Under the pieces are notes generated by a model. That model did not search any database. It was given only the letters and a program-made list of their open reading frames with translations, and was not told where the DNA came from. Made by a program: the position numbers and the translations under genes. Of a DNA stretch of 51,504 nt, positions 42,873-51,504 are shown piece by piece. Location of the stretch: positions 1-51,504 of the forward strand of contig CAMNQF010000022.1 in assembly GCA_946548895.1 (NCBI GenBank), read 5' to 3'. Position 1 is the first letter of the stretch; the number at the start of each line of letters is the position of its first letter. Origin of the DNA: an uncultured bacterium. GTDB taxonomy: Bacteria; Bacillota; Clostridia; Oscillospirales; Oscillospiraceae.

Positions 42873-44766
42873 GAAAAAAGAGCGCCTGTCCTTCCGGCAG
42901 GCCGCGGCCTACACACGCCGGGGCCTGTCCATCTGGTGGGAGGCTGCGCCGGAGGTGCTGGTCTCCGGCTGGGTGCGGGAGGGGGTGGACGCCCTGTTCC
43001 CCTATCTGCCCCTCTATTTCACCGCACAGCTGGTGAACGCCATTTCCGGCGGCGGGGATGTGTGGATCATGCTGGCCGCCCTGCTGGCTTCCACGGCGGT
43101 GGTGGCGGTGGTCCGGGCGGCGGTACACTGCTGGGATGAAACCATGCGCCGCGCCCACCAGTGGCCCGCCTGGAACCGTATTTTCTTTGACAAGCTGCTG
43201 TCCATGGACTTCTGCGATATTGACGATCCTAAAAACCAGGCTCTGCGCACCCAGATCGACCAGCTCAGAAACTGGGGCGGCTTTGGGCTGAACCGGGTGT
43301 ACCGCGTCTCTGCGGAAGCCATAGGGGCGCTGTGCCGGGTGCTGGGGGCGGCGGCCCTGTCGGTGAGCCTGTTTATCCTGCCGGTGCGGCCGGACAGCGC
43401 TCTGGTCTGGCTCAACCATCCGCTCTGCCTGCTCGGTATGGCGGTGCTGATGCTGCTATCGGTATTCTTGTCCGCAAGGTTTGCCAATTGGGCGGAGAGC
43501 TATTGGGACCAGTACGACGGCACCCAGGGAAACCGAAACTTTTCTTTTTTCTATTTTATCGCCATGAGAGAGCGCCATCGGAGCGCCGATATCCGCGCCT
43601 ATGCCCAGGACAGATATTTTGAGGCGGGAGGAAGGGCCAATATGGGAGGCGATGACTCCTTTGGGCCTACTTCCACCGTAGCAAAGGCGTACCGGGGAAG
43701 GGCGGGGGCCTTCGCGGCCGCGTCAGGGGCGGTGTCTCAGGTGTTTGTGGGGGCCGTCTACCTATTTGCCGGGCTGAAGGCCCTGGGCGGGGCCTTCGGG
43801 GTAGGGTCCGTTACCCAGTACGTGGGGGCGCTGGCGGGATTGTCCAAAGGGTTGAGTGACCTGCTGGAGCTGGTGGGCGTACTGCGGGCCAACGCCGAAT
43901 TTCTCAAGCCCACCTACGAATTTTTGGATATCCCCAACAAAATGTACCAGGGCAGCCTGACCACCGAGAAGCGCGCCGACCGGAAGTACGAGATTGAGTT
44001 CCGGAATGTGGGCTTCCAATACCCCGGCACGGAGGCCTGGGCTCTGCGCCACGTGTCCATGAAGTTTGACGTGGGGGAGCGGCTGGCGGTGGTGGGGGAG
44101 AACGGCTCCGGCAAAACCACCTTCATCAAGCTGCTTTGCCGCCTCTACGACCCCGCCGAGGGGGAGATCCTGCTCAACGGCATCGACATCCGCAAGTACC
44201 GCTACGACGACTATCTGGCCCTGTTCTCCGTGGTGTTTCAGGACTTCAAACTGCTGTCCCAGCCCCTGGGGCAGAATGTGGCGGCGGCGGAAGACTATGA
44301 CCGGGCCCGGGCGGAGGAGTGTTTGGTCAAGGCGGGCTTTGGGGCAAGGCTGGCGGAGCTGCCCAAGGGGCTGGACACCTGTCTCTACCGTGAGTTTGAG
44401 GACGACGGGGTGGAGGTATCCGGCGGCGAGGCTCAGAAAATAGCCCTGGCCCGGGTGCTCTATCAGGACGCGCCCTTCATCGTGCTGGATGAGCCCACGG
44501 CGGCGCTGGACCCGGAGGCGGAGGCCGAGATGTACAGCAAATTCAATGATATTGTAGAGGACAAAACCGCTGTTTATATCAGTCACCGGCTGTCCTCCTG
44601 CCGGTTCTGCGATGAGATTGCCGTGTTCGATCACGGAAAAGTGGTTCAGCAGGGCGTCCACGACACGCTGGTGGAGACAGAGGGCAAATACCGGGCCCTG
44701 TGGGAAGCCCAAGCGCAGTACTATAAAAAAGAGCGGGAGCGCCAAAACGATTTAGAGTGGATGTAG
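42865..44766 (+). CDS. ABC exporter half-transporter (subunit 2)
   Basis: A 633-residue partner of the preceding ABC protein. The membrane domain spans about 25-360. The ATPase domain has Walker A GENGSGKTT, signature VSGGEAQKIALARVLY, Walker B FIVLDEPTAALD and the switch His in YISHRLSS. An unusually long and polar insert lies near 215-285 of the membrane domain. ATG 42865 follows GGGGGG; an in-frame GTG/ATG further upstream at 42823 lacks a ribosome site. A strong hairpin at 44779 closes the unit. Both halves keep complete signatures and catalytic residues, so both ATP sites could be active. Confidence 0.9.
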   Translation: MAEKKERLSFRQAAAYTRRGLSIWWEAAPEVLVSGWVREGVDALFPYLPLYFTAQLVNAISGGGDVWIMLAALLASTAVVAVVRAAVHCWDETMRRAHQWPAWNRIFFDKLLSMDFCDIDDPKNQALRTQIDQLRNWGGFGLNRVYRVSAEAIGALCRVLGAAALSVSLFILPVRPDSALVWLNHPLCLLGMAVLMLLSVFLSARFANWAESYWDQYDGTQGNRNFSFFYFIAMRERHRSADIRAYAQDRYFEAGGRANMGGDDSFGPTSTVAKAYRGRAGAFAAASGAVSQVFVGAVYLFAGLKALGGAFGVGSVTQYVGALAGLSKGLSDLLELVGVLRANAEFLKPTYEFLDIPNKMYQGSLTTEKRADRKYEIEFRNVGFQYPGTEAWALRHVSMKFDVGERLAVVGENGSGKTTFIKLLCRLYDPAEGEILLNGIDIRKYRYDDYLALFSVVFQDFKLLSQPLGQNVAAAEDYDRARAEECLVKAGFGARLAELPKGLDTCLYREFEDDGVEVSGGEAQKIALARVLYQDAPFIVLDEPTAALDPEAEAEMYSKFNDIVEDKTAVYISHRLSSCRFCDEIAVFDHGKVVQQGVHDTLVETEGKYRALWEAQAQYYKKERERQNDLEWM

Positions 44767-44778
44767 ACAGAAATTGTG

Positions 44779-44817
44779 CAGGCCGGCGGGAAAAAGCTGC
44801 GTTTTCCCGCCGGCCTG
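44779..44817. terminator. Long hairpin after the ABC genes
   Basis: A perfect 16-base stem, CAGGCCGGCGGGAAAA with its complement, and a 7-base loop, 13 bases after the stop. No T tract follows on either side beyond the A/T inner part of the stem. Confidence 0.7.
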
Positions 44818-44848
44818 AGCATAAAGGCGGGGTATGAGAGAAAAGCGC

Positions 44849-44891
44849 GTTGTCATCGGACAACCTCTAAACATTGTCAAAAATTAAACGA
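44849..44891. promoter_or_regulatory. Possible operators upstream of etfB (inverted repeat and Rex-like site)
   Basis: GTTGTC-ATCG-GACAAC (44849-44864) is a perfect inverted repeat. TTGTCAA-AAAT-TAAACGA (44874-44891) matches 11 of 14 fixed positions of the clostridial Rex consensus TTGTTAA-N4-TTAACAA. Both lie just upstream of the promoter. Rex, a redox-sensing repressor, controls butyrate genes in Clostridium acetobutylicum. Confidence 0.4.
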
Positions 44892-44911
44892 TTTTGCCTT
44901 GATTCTGGGCA

Positions 44912-44940
44912 TTGAATTGTTGATAAAACTATGGTAAGAT
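44912..44940 (+). promoter_or_regulatory. Promoter of etfB-etfA-bcd
   Basis: TTGAAT (44912-44917), a 17-base spacer and TAAGAT (44935-44940) preceded by TGG, giving an extended -10. Confidence 0.65.
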
Positions 44941-45009
44941 GGGAACGTGGTAAACAAAACGATACCTGCACAGATCCCGGCAAAAATTTTAGTTAGGAGG
45001 AACCCCAAG

Positions 45010-45816
45010 ATGAATATACTCGTCTGTGTCAAGCAGGTGCCTGACACCACCGAGATCAAAATTGATCCGGTGAAGAACACGCTGATCCGTGAGGGCGTGC
45101 CCAGCATCGTCAACCCGTTTGACGGCTACGCGCTGGAGGCGGCCGCCCGGATCAAGGACAAGAACCCCGACACGAAGATCGTGGTGCTGTCCATGGGCCC
45201 CCCGCAGGCCACCGCCGCTCTGAAGGAGTGCCTGGCCATCGCCGCCGACAAGGCTTACCTGGTGTCCGGCCGCACCTTCGGCGGCTCCGACACTCTGGCC
45301 ACCAGCTACATCCTGTACAACGCGGTGAAGAAGGTGGAGGAGCTGGAGGGCGCGAAGTTTGACGCCATTTTCTGCGGCAAGCAGGCCATCGACGGCGACA
45401 CCGCCCAGGTTGGCCCGGAGCTGGCCGAGCACCTGGGCTATCCCCAGGTGACCTACGGCCTGGAGGCCGAGGTGGACGGCGGTATGCTCAAGGTGAAGAA
45501 AGAGGTCGAGGAGGGCGTGGAGATCATCGGCGTGAAGTTCCCCTGCCTGGTCACCTACACCAAGCCCGCCTGGGACCCCCGCTATCCCACCATCAAGCGG
45601 AAGATGGCGGCCAACAAGGCGGAGATCCCCGTGCTGGGGGACGACGCCTTCCCGGACATCGACACAGCGCGCATCGGCCTGAAGGGCTCCCCCACCAACG
45701 TGAAGAAGACCTTCGTGCCCCAGAAGAAGACCGGCGGCGTGAAGATCAAGGAAGAGGACAACGCCGCGTCCGCCAAGAAGCTGTTCGAGCTGCTCAATGC
45801 GGCCAGCATCATTTAA
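45010..45816 (+). CDS. etfB: Electron transfer flavoprotein beta subunit
   Basis: A 268-residue subunit of the flavoprotein that passes electrons to or from butyryl-CoA dehydrogenase. It starts MNILVCVKQVPDTTEIKID, and the ETF signature GKQAIDGDTAQVGPELAEHLGYPQ region lies near 120-143. Bcd-linked bifurcating ETFs hold an FAD between the beta and alpha subunits. TTAGGAGG lies 9 bases before ATG. It heads the etfB-etfA-bcd operon. Confidence 0.96.
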   Translation: MNILVCVKQVPDTTEIKIDPVKNTLIREGVPSIVNPFDGYALEAAARIKDKNPDTKIVVLSMGPPQATAALKECLAIAADKAYLVSGRTFGGSDTLATSYILYNAVKKVEELEGAKFDAIFCGKQAIDGDTAQVGPELAEHLGYPQVTYGLEAEVDGGMLKVKKEVEEGVEIIGVKFPCLVTYTKPAWDPRYPTIKRKMAANKAEIPVLGDDAFPDIDTARIGLKGSPTNVKKTFVPQKKTGGVKIKEEDNAASAKKLFELLNAASII

Positions 45817-45831
45817 GGGAGGGGAAGCGCA

Positions 45832-46836
45832 ATGGAAGCCAAGACCAAAGACCTGTGGGTATTTGTAGAGACCAACGAGGACGGCACCGCGAAGAACGTG
45901 GGCATCGAGCTGCTGACCCCCGGCAAGATGATGGCGGGCAAGCAGGGCGGCGCTCTGGTGGCGGTTGTCATCGGCAGCGGCGTGGAGGAGGCGGTGAAGG
46001 CCGCCAACGAGCACGGAGCGGACAAGATCATCGTGGTGGACGGCCCGGAGTACAAGCATTACACCACCGACGCCTACGCGATTGCCCTGGTGACCCTGGT
46101 GGAGAAGTACGGCCCCACCAGTATGCTCATCGGCGCGACGAATAACGGCCGCGACCTGGGCCCCCGGGTCAGCTGCCGGCTGAAGACCGGCCTGACCGCC
46201 GACTGCACCGCGCTGGACATCGACGAGGAGACCGGCAACGTGGCGTGGACCCGTCCCGCTTTCGGCGGCAACCTGATGGCCACCATCCTGTGCCCCAACC
46301 ACCGTCCCCAGATCGGCACCGTGCGTCCCGGCGTGTTCAAGAAGGGCGACGCCGTGGAGGGCAAGGCTGAGATCATCAAGGAAGACATCCATGTGCCCGA
46401 GGACCAGATCCGCACCCAGGTGATCGAGCTCATCAAGGAGATGGGCGGCGAGAACGTGGACCTGGAGGGCGCTGAGATCATCGTGTCTGGCGGGCGCGGC
46501 GTGGGCGGCCCGGAGGGCTTCGACACCATCAAGGCGCTGGCCGACGCGCTGGGCGCCACCGTGGGCGCTTCCCGCGCGGCGGTGGACGCGGGTTGGATCG
46601 CCCACGCCCACCAGGTGGGCCAGACCGGCAAGACCGTGGGTCCCAAGCTGTACATTGCCTGCGGCATCAGCGGCGCGATCCAGCATCTGGCGGGCATGAG
46701 CGGCTCCGACGTCATCGTGGCCATCAACAAGGACCCCGACGCTCCCATCTTCGACGTGGCCGACTACGGCGTGGTGGGCAACCTCTTCGAGGTGCTTCCC
46801 GTCCTGGTGGACGAGATTAAGAAGGCCCGCGGCTAA
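45832..46836 (+). CDS. etfA: Electron transfer flavoprotein alpha subunit
   Basis: A 334-residue subunit with an N-terminal ETF domain and the C-terminal FAD domain. The FAD motif VSGGRGVGGPEGFD lies near 220-233, followed by GASRAAVDAGWIAHAHQVGQTGKTV and GISGAIQHLAGM. No extra N-terminal ferredoxin domain is present. GGGAGGGGAAGC precedes ATG, 15 bases after etfB. With etfB it likely couples NADH oxidation, crotonyl-CoA reduction and ferredoxin reduction. Confidence 0.96.
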   Translation: MEAKTKDLWVFVETNEDGTAKNVGIELLTPGKMMAGKQGGALVAVVIGSGVEEAVKAANEHGADKIIVVDGPEYKHYTTDAYAIALVTLVEKYGPTSMLIGATNNGRDLGPRVSCRLKTGLTADCTALDIDEETGNVAWTRPAFGGNLMATILCPNHRPQIGTVRPGVFKKGDAVEGKAEIIKEDIHVPEDQIRTQVIELIKEMGGENVDLEGAEIIVSGGRGVGGPEGFDTIKALADALGATVGASRAAVDAGWIAHAHQVGQTGKTVGPKLYIACGISGAIQHLAGMSGSDVIVAINKDPDAPIFDVADYGVVGNLFEVLPVLVDEIKKARG

Positions 46837-46903
46837 TCCCGAGATTTCGTACCCGCCCCTGGGAGGGTAGGTATAAATTAAAATCAAGAAAGGATAATGC
46901 GCC

Positions 46904-48046
<1,143 letters not shown>

Positions 48047-48071
48047 GCCCGCTTCTCTTCGATATGACACA

Positions 48072-48105
48072 AGAGCGCCCCGCTTTTCAGCGGGGCGCTC
48101 TCTTT
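48072..48105 (+). terminator. Terminator of the etf-bcd operon
   Basis: AGAGCGCCCCGCT, a TTTC loop and AGCGGGGCGCTCT followed by CTTTT; a perfect 13-base stem. It overlaps the end of the convergent GNAT gene. Confidence 0.93.
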
Positions 48106-48548
48106 TACAGGTACTTTCGCAGATAGACCATATCCACCAGCTGGACCCCGCCCTCAAAAATAGGGTGGTTATAGTGGTCGGTGAAAAAGTTTTTCACCGT
48201 GTGGGAGCGGACAAAACCGCATTTTTCGTAAAATGGGACTGTCAGCGGACTGTCGCCGGTGCCCACCTGGATGATGGAGAATTGTCCCCGGTATATGCTG
48301 CAGACGAAATCAATGAGGGTTCTCCCATAGCTTTTCCGCTGAAAAGCTGGTTCAACGGCCAGGCTCTTCAGTTCCAGCACACCGTTCCCTTCATCTGTAA
48401 CCACGCACTGCCCCTTTATTCCGCCGTCATCCAGCACATACATCGCGCCCCGTTCCAGATAGCGGTCGATCATGTCCTCCTGCTCATCCGCCAGCAGAAG
48501 CAGAGGGAGATATCGTTTTTTATTCTGCTTGACCTCTTTGATTTCCAT
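48105..48548 (-). CDS. GNAT family N-acetyltransferase
   Basis: A ~147-residue acetyltransferase. The acetyl-CoA site is in LKSLAVEPAFQRKSYGRTLIDFV (about 63-85), a Q-x2-x2-Y-G variant of the usual Q-x2-G-x-G/A, followed by GTGDSPLTVPFYEKCGFVRS, the typical beta-5/alpha-4 end. The residue after the Arg-Lys of the loop is Ser rather than Gly. ATG 48548 follows AGGAGT by 7 bases; GTG 48557 overlaps that site. The substrate is unknown. It is divergent from mutY with back-to-back promoters. Confidence 0.88.
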   Translation of the reverse strand: MEIKEVKQNKKRYLPLLLLADEQEDMIDRYLERGAMYVLDDGGIKGQCVVTDEGNGVLELKSLAVEPAFQRKSYGRTLIDFVCSIYRGQFSIIQVGTGDSPLTVPFYEKCGFVRSHTVKNFFTDHYNHPIFEGGVQLVDMVYLRKYL

Positions 48549-48607
48549 GAGAAACACTCCTAGCGGTAATAACTTTGGGCATCGCTTGTTTGTTTTCCAC
48601 TGAACTG

Positions 48608-48636
48608 ACTATAGCACAGGGCGCTCAATGATTCAA
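48608..48636 (-). promoter_or_regulatory. Promoter of the GNAT gene
   Basis: On the minus strand TTGAAT (48636-48631), a 17-base spacer and TATAGT (48613-48608) preceded by TGC, giving an extended -10. Confidence 0.75.
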
Positions 48637-48637
48637 G

Positions 48638-48666
48638 TTGAAAAAATGCCGCCTCCATGGTAAAAT
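48638..48666 (+). promoter_or_regulatory. Promoter of mutY-tdk
   Basis: TTGAAA (48638-48643), a 17-base spacer and TAAAAT (48661-48666) preceded by TGG. Its -35 is one base from the -35 of the divergent GNAT promoter. Confidence 0.75.
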
Positions 48667-48695
48667 GGGATATCTTATCAAAGGGAGGAACCGCC

Positions 48696-49742
48696 GTGGG
48701 CCCGCTGGAACAATTGCCGATCCCCCTGCTGGAGTGGTTCCGGGACAACGCCCGGCGGCTCCCCTGGCGGGACGCCCCCACGCCTTATCATGTCTGGCTG
48801 TCGGAGATCATGCTCCAGCAGACCCGGGTGGCGGCGGTACTGGACTATTACAGGCGGTTTTTGGAGGAGGCGCCGGATGTGGCTGCGCTGGCGGCGCTCC
48901 CGGAGGATCGGTTGATGAAGCTGTGGCAGGGGTTGGGGTACTACTCCCGGGCCCGGAATCTGCAAAAGGCAGCGAAGATCATTGTGGAGGAGCACTGCGG
49001 GGCATTTCCGCCGGACTATGCCGCCATCCGCGCTCTGCCTGGGGTGGGGGACTACACCGCCGGGGCCGTCTGTTCCATTGCTTTTGGACAGGCGGTTCCC
49101 GCTGTGGACGGCAATGTACTGCGGGTGTACGCCCGGATCACGGGGGATAAAGGGGACATTTCCACTCCGCAGATGAAAAAAACGGTGTCCAACGCCATTG
49201 CGCGGGTGATGCCTCTAAACGCGCCGGGAACCTTCAACCAAGCGCTGATGGAGCTGGGGGCCACCGTCTGCCTTCCGAATGGCGCACCGTTATGTGAACG
49301 GTGCCCGGCAAAGGGGTTTTGCGCCGCTCTGGCCCAGGATCGGATCCGTGAGCTGCCGGTGAAGGCCCCTAAAAAGGCGCGGCGGGTGGAGAAACGCACG
49401 GTATGGCTGATCTTCTGGGAGGACAGCGTGGCCCTGCGCCTCCGTCCAGGCAAAGGGCTGCTGGCGGGGCTGTGGGAGTTCCCCAACGAGGCTGGGGACG
49501 GCCCGCTGCCGGAGCCGTGGGGCGTCAGAGCCCTGCTTAATGAATACGCTGGACAGGCCAAACACATTTTCACCCATATTGAGTGGCGCATGACCCTGCG
49601 GATTGTGGAGGCAGGGTCAGACACCCTGCCTGACGGCTGGGTGTGGGCGGGCAGGGATGAACTGGAACAGAAATACGCCGTGCCCAGCGCCTATGGGAGG
49701 GCACTGGGACTGGTCAAAGAAAGATGGAACGGGGGAGCTTAA
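48696..49742 (+). CDS. mutY: Adenine DNA glycosylase MutY
   Basis: A 348-residue glycosylase removing adenine opposite 8-oxoguanine. Catalytic Glu37 is in LSEIMLQQTRV and Asp138 in VDGNVLRVYAR, the same numbers as in the E. coli enzyme. The helix-hairpin-helix is LPGVGDYTAGAV. The iron-sulfur ligands are Cys192, Cys200, Cys203 and Cys209, one residue longer in the first gap than the classic C-x6-C. The C-terminal NUDIX-like domain includes GLLAGLWEFPNE. GTG 48696 follows AAGGGAGG by 7 bases; ATG 48657 lies on the promoter and cannot be the start. Confidence 0.94.
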   Translation: MGPLEQLPIPLLEWFRDNARRLPWRDAPTPYHVWLSEIMLQQTRVAAVLDYYRRFLEEAPDVAALAALPEDRLMKLWQGLGYYSRARNLQKAAKIIVEEHCGAFPPDYAAIRALPGVGDYTAGAVCSIAFGQAVPAVDGNVLRVYARITGDKGDISTPQMKKTVSNAIARVMPLNAPGTFNQALMELGATVCLPNGAPLCERCPAKGFCAALAQDRIRELPVKAPKKARRVEKRTVWLIFWEDSVALRLRPGKGLLAGLWEFPNEAGDGPLPEPWGVRALLNEYAGQAKHIFTHIEWRMTLRIVEAGSDTLPDGWVWAGRDELEQKYAVPSAYGRALGLVKERWNGGA

Positions 49743-50333
49743 ATGGCAAAGCTATACTTTCGCTATGGCGTGATGGGGTCCAGCAAGTCGGCCAACGCGC
49801 TGATGGTGCGCTACAACTATGAGGAGCGGGGTCAGAATGCCCTAATGGTGAAGCCCGCTCTGGACCAGCGGGAGGGGGAACGGGTAGTCAATTCCCGCAT
49901 TGGGCTGAGGTATGCCTGCATCTGGTTCGAGGATCTGGAAAAAATGTCTGGGGCGGAGATCAAAGCCTACCAGTGCGTCATCGTGGACGAGGCCCAGTTT
50001 CTCACCCACGCCCAGGTGGACTACCTGACGGAGATCGTGGACGACATGAATGTGCCGGTGATTTGCTATGGCCTGCGGGCGGATTTCAGCGGACGGCTGT
50101 TCCCAGGGTCTGAAGCCCTGCTGGCCTGTGCGGACATCATTGAGGAGGTCAAGACCATCTGCTGGTGCGGCAAAAAGGCCATCTGCAACGCCCGGTTTGA
50201 CCCCAGCGGTGTGGTGTTAAAGGAGGGGGAGCAGGTGGTGCTGGGGGCTAACGACTGCTATATCGGCCTGTGCCGGCGGCATTGGAAAGCCGGGAACTTA
50301 GGCCCGGACTGGCCAAAACATCATGACTTGTAA
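49743..50333 (+). CDS. tdk: Thymidine kinase (type II)
   Basis: A 196-residue salvage enzyme phosphorylating thymidine with ATP. The Walker B-like VIVDEAQFL is near 80-88, and the family pattern VICYGLRADFSGRLFPGS and zinc Cys pairs (CWCGKKAICNA, CRRHW) follow. The P-loop reads GVMGSSKSANAL instead of the common G-x-M-x-SGKT/S, with Ser replacing the central Gly. It begins directly after the mutY stop (TAAATG), indicating coupled translation. Confidence 0.9.
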   Translation: MAKLYFRYGVMGSSKSANALMVRYNYEERGQNALMVKPALDQREGERVVNSRIGLRYACIWFEDLEKMSGAEIKAYQCVIVDEAQFLTHAQVDYLTEIVDDMNVPVICYGLRADFSGRLFPGSEALLACADIIEEVKTICWCGKKAICNARFDPSGVVLKEGEQVVLGANDCYIGLCRRHWKAGNLGPDWPKHHDL

Positions 50334-51201
50334 TCTCTGCCCCCGCCGGTGTGGGGCTCTGCGGGACGAGTCCCACGGAGAGGGTTTCTGCCAAATGCCC
50401 GCCCTGCCGGTATGCGCGCGGGCCGCGCTGCACCTCTGGGAGGAGCCCTGCGTCTCCGGCAGGGCAGGGGCGGGGACCGTGTTTTTTTCCGGCTGTACCC
50501 TGGGATGCGTGTTCTGCCAGAACCGATCTATTAGCCGGGAGAATTTTGGAAAAATCCTGACGGAGGATGATTTGTACGCGGTCTTTCAGCGGCTGGCGGA
50601 CCAGGGCGCCTCATGCATTGAACTGGTCACGCCCACCCAGTTCACCCACGTACTGGCCAGGGTGCTGAACCGGCCTGTCCCTGGCGGCCTGCCGGTGGTG
50701 TGGAATAGCGGCGGTTATGAACGCCAGACGGTGCTGCGGGCGCTGGAAGGCAAGGTAGATGTGTATTTGCCTGATTTAAAGTACGTCACGCCGTCCGTCG
50801 CGGAAAAGTATTCCGGCGCGGCGGACTACCCGGAGGCGGCCAAGGCGGCCATTCTGGAGATGGTCCGCCAGCGGGGGCCGGTGCGGCTGGAGGGCGGCCT
50901 GCTGAAAAGCGGGGTGTTGATCCGCCATTTGATCCTGCCGGGACAGGCGGCGGAAGCCAAGCGGGTGATGGACTGGGTGGCGGAAGCATTTCCGCTTGGG
51001 ACGGTGCTGTTTTCCCTCATGGCCCAATATACGCCGGTGGGGTCTCTGGAAGGCTTCCCGGAACTTAGGCGCACGGTGCGGCCTTCGGAACTTCGGTTAG
51101 CCCGGACGTATATGGAGAACTTGGGACTGCCGGGATATGTCCAGGAGCTGGATGCGGCGGGGGAGGGGTTTATCCCTGCTTTTGATTTGACGGGATTGTG
51201 A
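50323..51201 (+). CDS. Radical SAM protein related to pyruvate formate-lyase activases (PflX-like)
   Basis: A 292-residue radical SAM protein. The iron-sulfur motif C-x3-C-x2-C is at Cys58, Cys62 and Cys65 (SGCTLGCVFCQN). An N-terminal Cys set (CNLCPRRC at 3-10, then Cys23) may bind a second metal, as in this subgroup. VDVYLPDLKY near 145 and the late LFSLMAQYTPVG are characteristic. A glycyl-radical partner is not encoded nearby, so activase function is unproven. It overlaps the end of tdk by 11 bases. Confidence 0.85.
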   Translation: MTCNLCPRRCGALRDESHGEGFCQMPALPVCARAALHLWEEPCVSGRAGAGTVFFSGCTLGCVFCQNRSISRENFGKILTEDDLYAVFQRLADQGASCIELVTPTQFTHVLARVLNRPVPGGLPVVWNSGGYERQTVLRALEGKVDVYLPDLKYVTPSVAEKYSGAADYPEAAKAAILEMVRQRGPVRLEGGLLKSGVLIRHLILPGQAAEAKRVMDWVAEAFPLGTVLFSLMAQYTPVGSLEGFPELRRTVRPSELRLARTYMENLGLPGYVQELDAAGEGFIPAFDLTGL

Positions 51202-51205
51202 CGAA

Positions 51206-51239
51206 AAAAGGGCCTGGAGCAAATGCTCCAGGCCCTTTT
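51206..51239. terminator. Bidirectional terminator between the radical SAM gene and eno
   Basis: AAAAGGGCCTGGAGC and its exact complement ending TTTT, with a 4-base loop. The A-run on one side and T-run on the other serve both converging genes. Confidence 0.93.
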
Positions 51240-51252
51240 CCGGCAATGCTTA

Positions 51253-51504
<252 letters not shown>

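Overview
The window is chromosomal DNA from a GC-rich (roughly 60% by eye), endospore-forming, anaerobic Firmicute of the Clostridia. Gene content and protein flavour suggest an Oscillospiraceae-type gut butyrate producer of the Flavonifractor/Pseudoflavonifractor/Lawsonibacter kind. This assignment is inference from YqfC/YqfD, a SpoVD-like PASTA transpeptidase, a SAM-I riboswitch in front of metK, a PTS HPr, LytTR/GHKL signalling and an etfB-etfA-bcd cluster. No search was run. The first ~500 bases do not fit: they read as the end of a very high-GC gene joined, through perfect GC-rich palindromes, to the start of a truncated sensor kinase. That looks like an assembly chimera or a contig edge.

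Layout. 0.5-1.3 kb: truncated kinase and LytTR regulator (minus). 1.4-6 kb: MATE exporter, SAM riboswitch and metK, O-antigen-ligase-like membrane protein. 6.2-9.9 kb: hybrid PAS histidine kinase, then a minus-strand pair of a pseudouridine synthase and a small gene broken by an in-frame stop. 9.9-19.4 kb: a mostly co-directional run yqfC-yqfD-phoH-ybeY-era-yqzL-recO, a GT39-like membrane protein and mutS2, with repeats between yqfC and yqfD and a fragment of an XRE regulator before ybeY. 19.5-23.5 kb: ptsH (HPr), uvrC, rsmD, coaD and a coiled-coil protein.

23.7-35.9 kb is a division and cell wall (dcw) cluster: mraZ-rsmH-ftsL-PASTA transpeptidase-Mur-ligase-like remnant-mraY-ftsW-murG-murA-ftsQ-ftsZ. 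It has duplicated MraZ-box pairs in front. The murE/murF/murD/murC genes are absent, and a 173-residue protein without an ATP site stands where a Mur ligase would be. 35.9-39.4 kb holds a radical SAM (SPL-type) protein, GluQ-RS and guaB. 39.4-44.8 kb is an accessory signalling/export block: LytTR regulator, a soluble GHKL kinase, a terminator, and two paired ABC exporter half-transporters with a small ORF between them. 44.8-48.1 kb is etfB-etfA-bcd for flavin-based butyryl-CoA formation, with possible redox operators upstream. 48.1-51.5 kb: a GNAT gene divergent from mutY-tdk-radical SAM, then the end of eno on the minus strand.

Many transcription units have a visible sigma-A promoter (-35 and -10 spaced mostly by exactly 17 bases) and a clear intrinsic terminator, so operon borders are unusually readable. 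I saw no tRNA, rRNA, CRISPR array, phage or insertion sequence. The most unusual items are the degenerate Mur protein, the stop-interrupted small gene, the kinase/ABC/small-ORF block, the repeat elements, and the chimeric left end.
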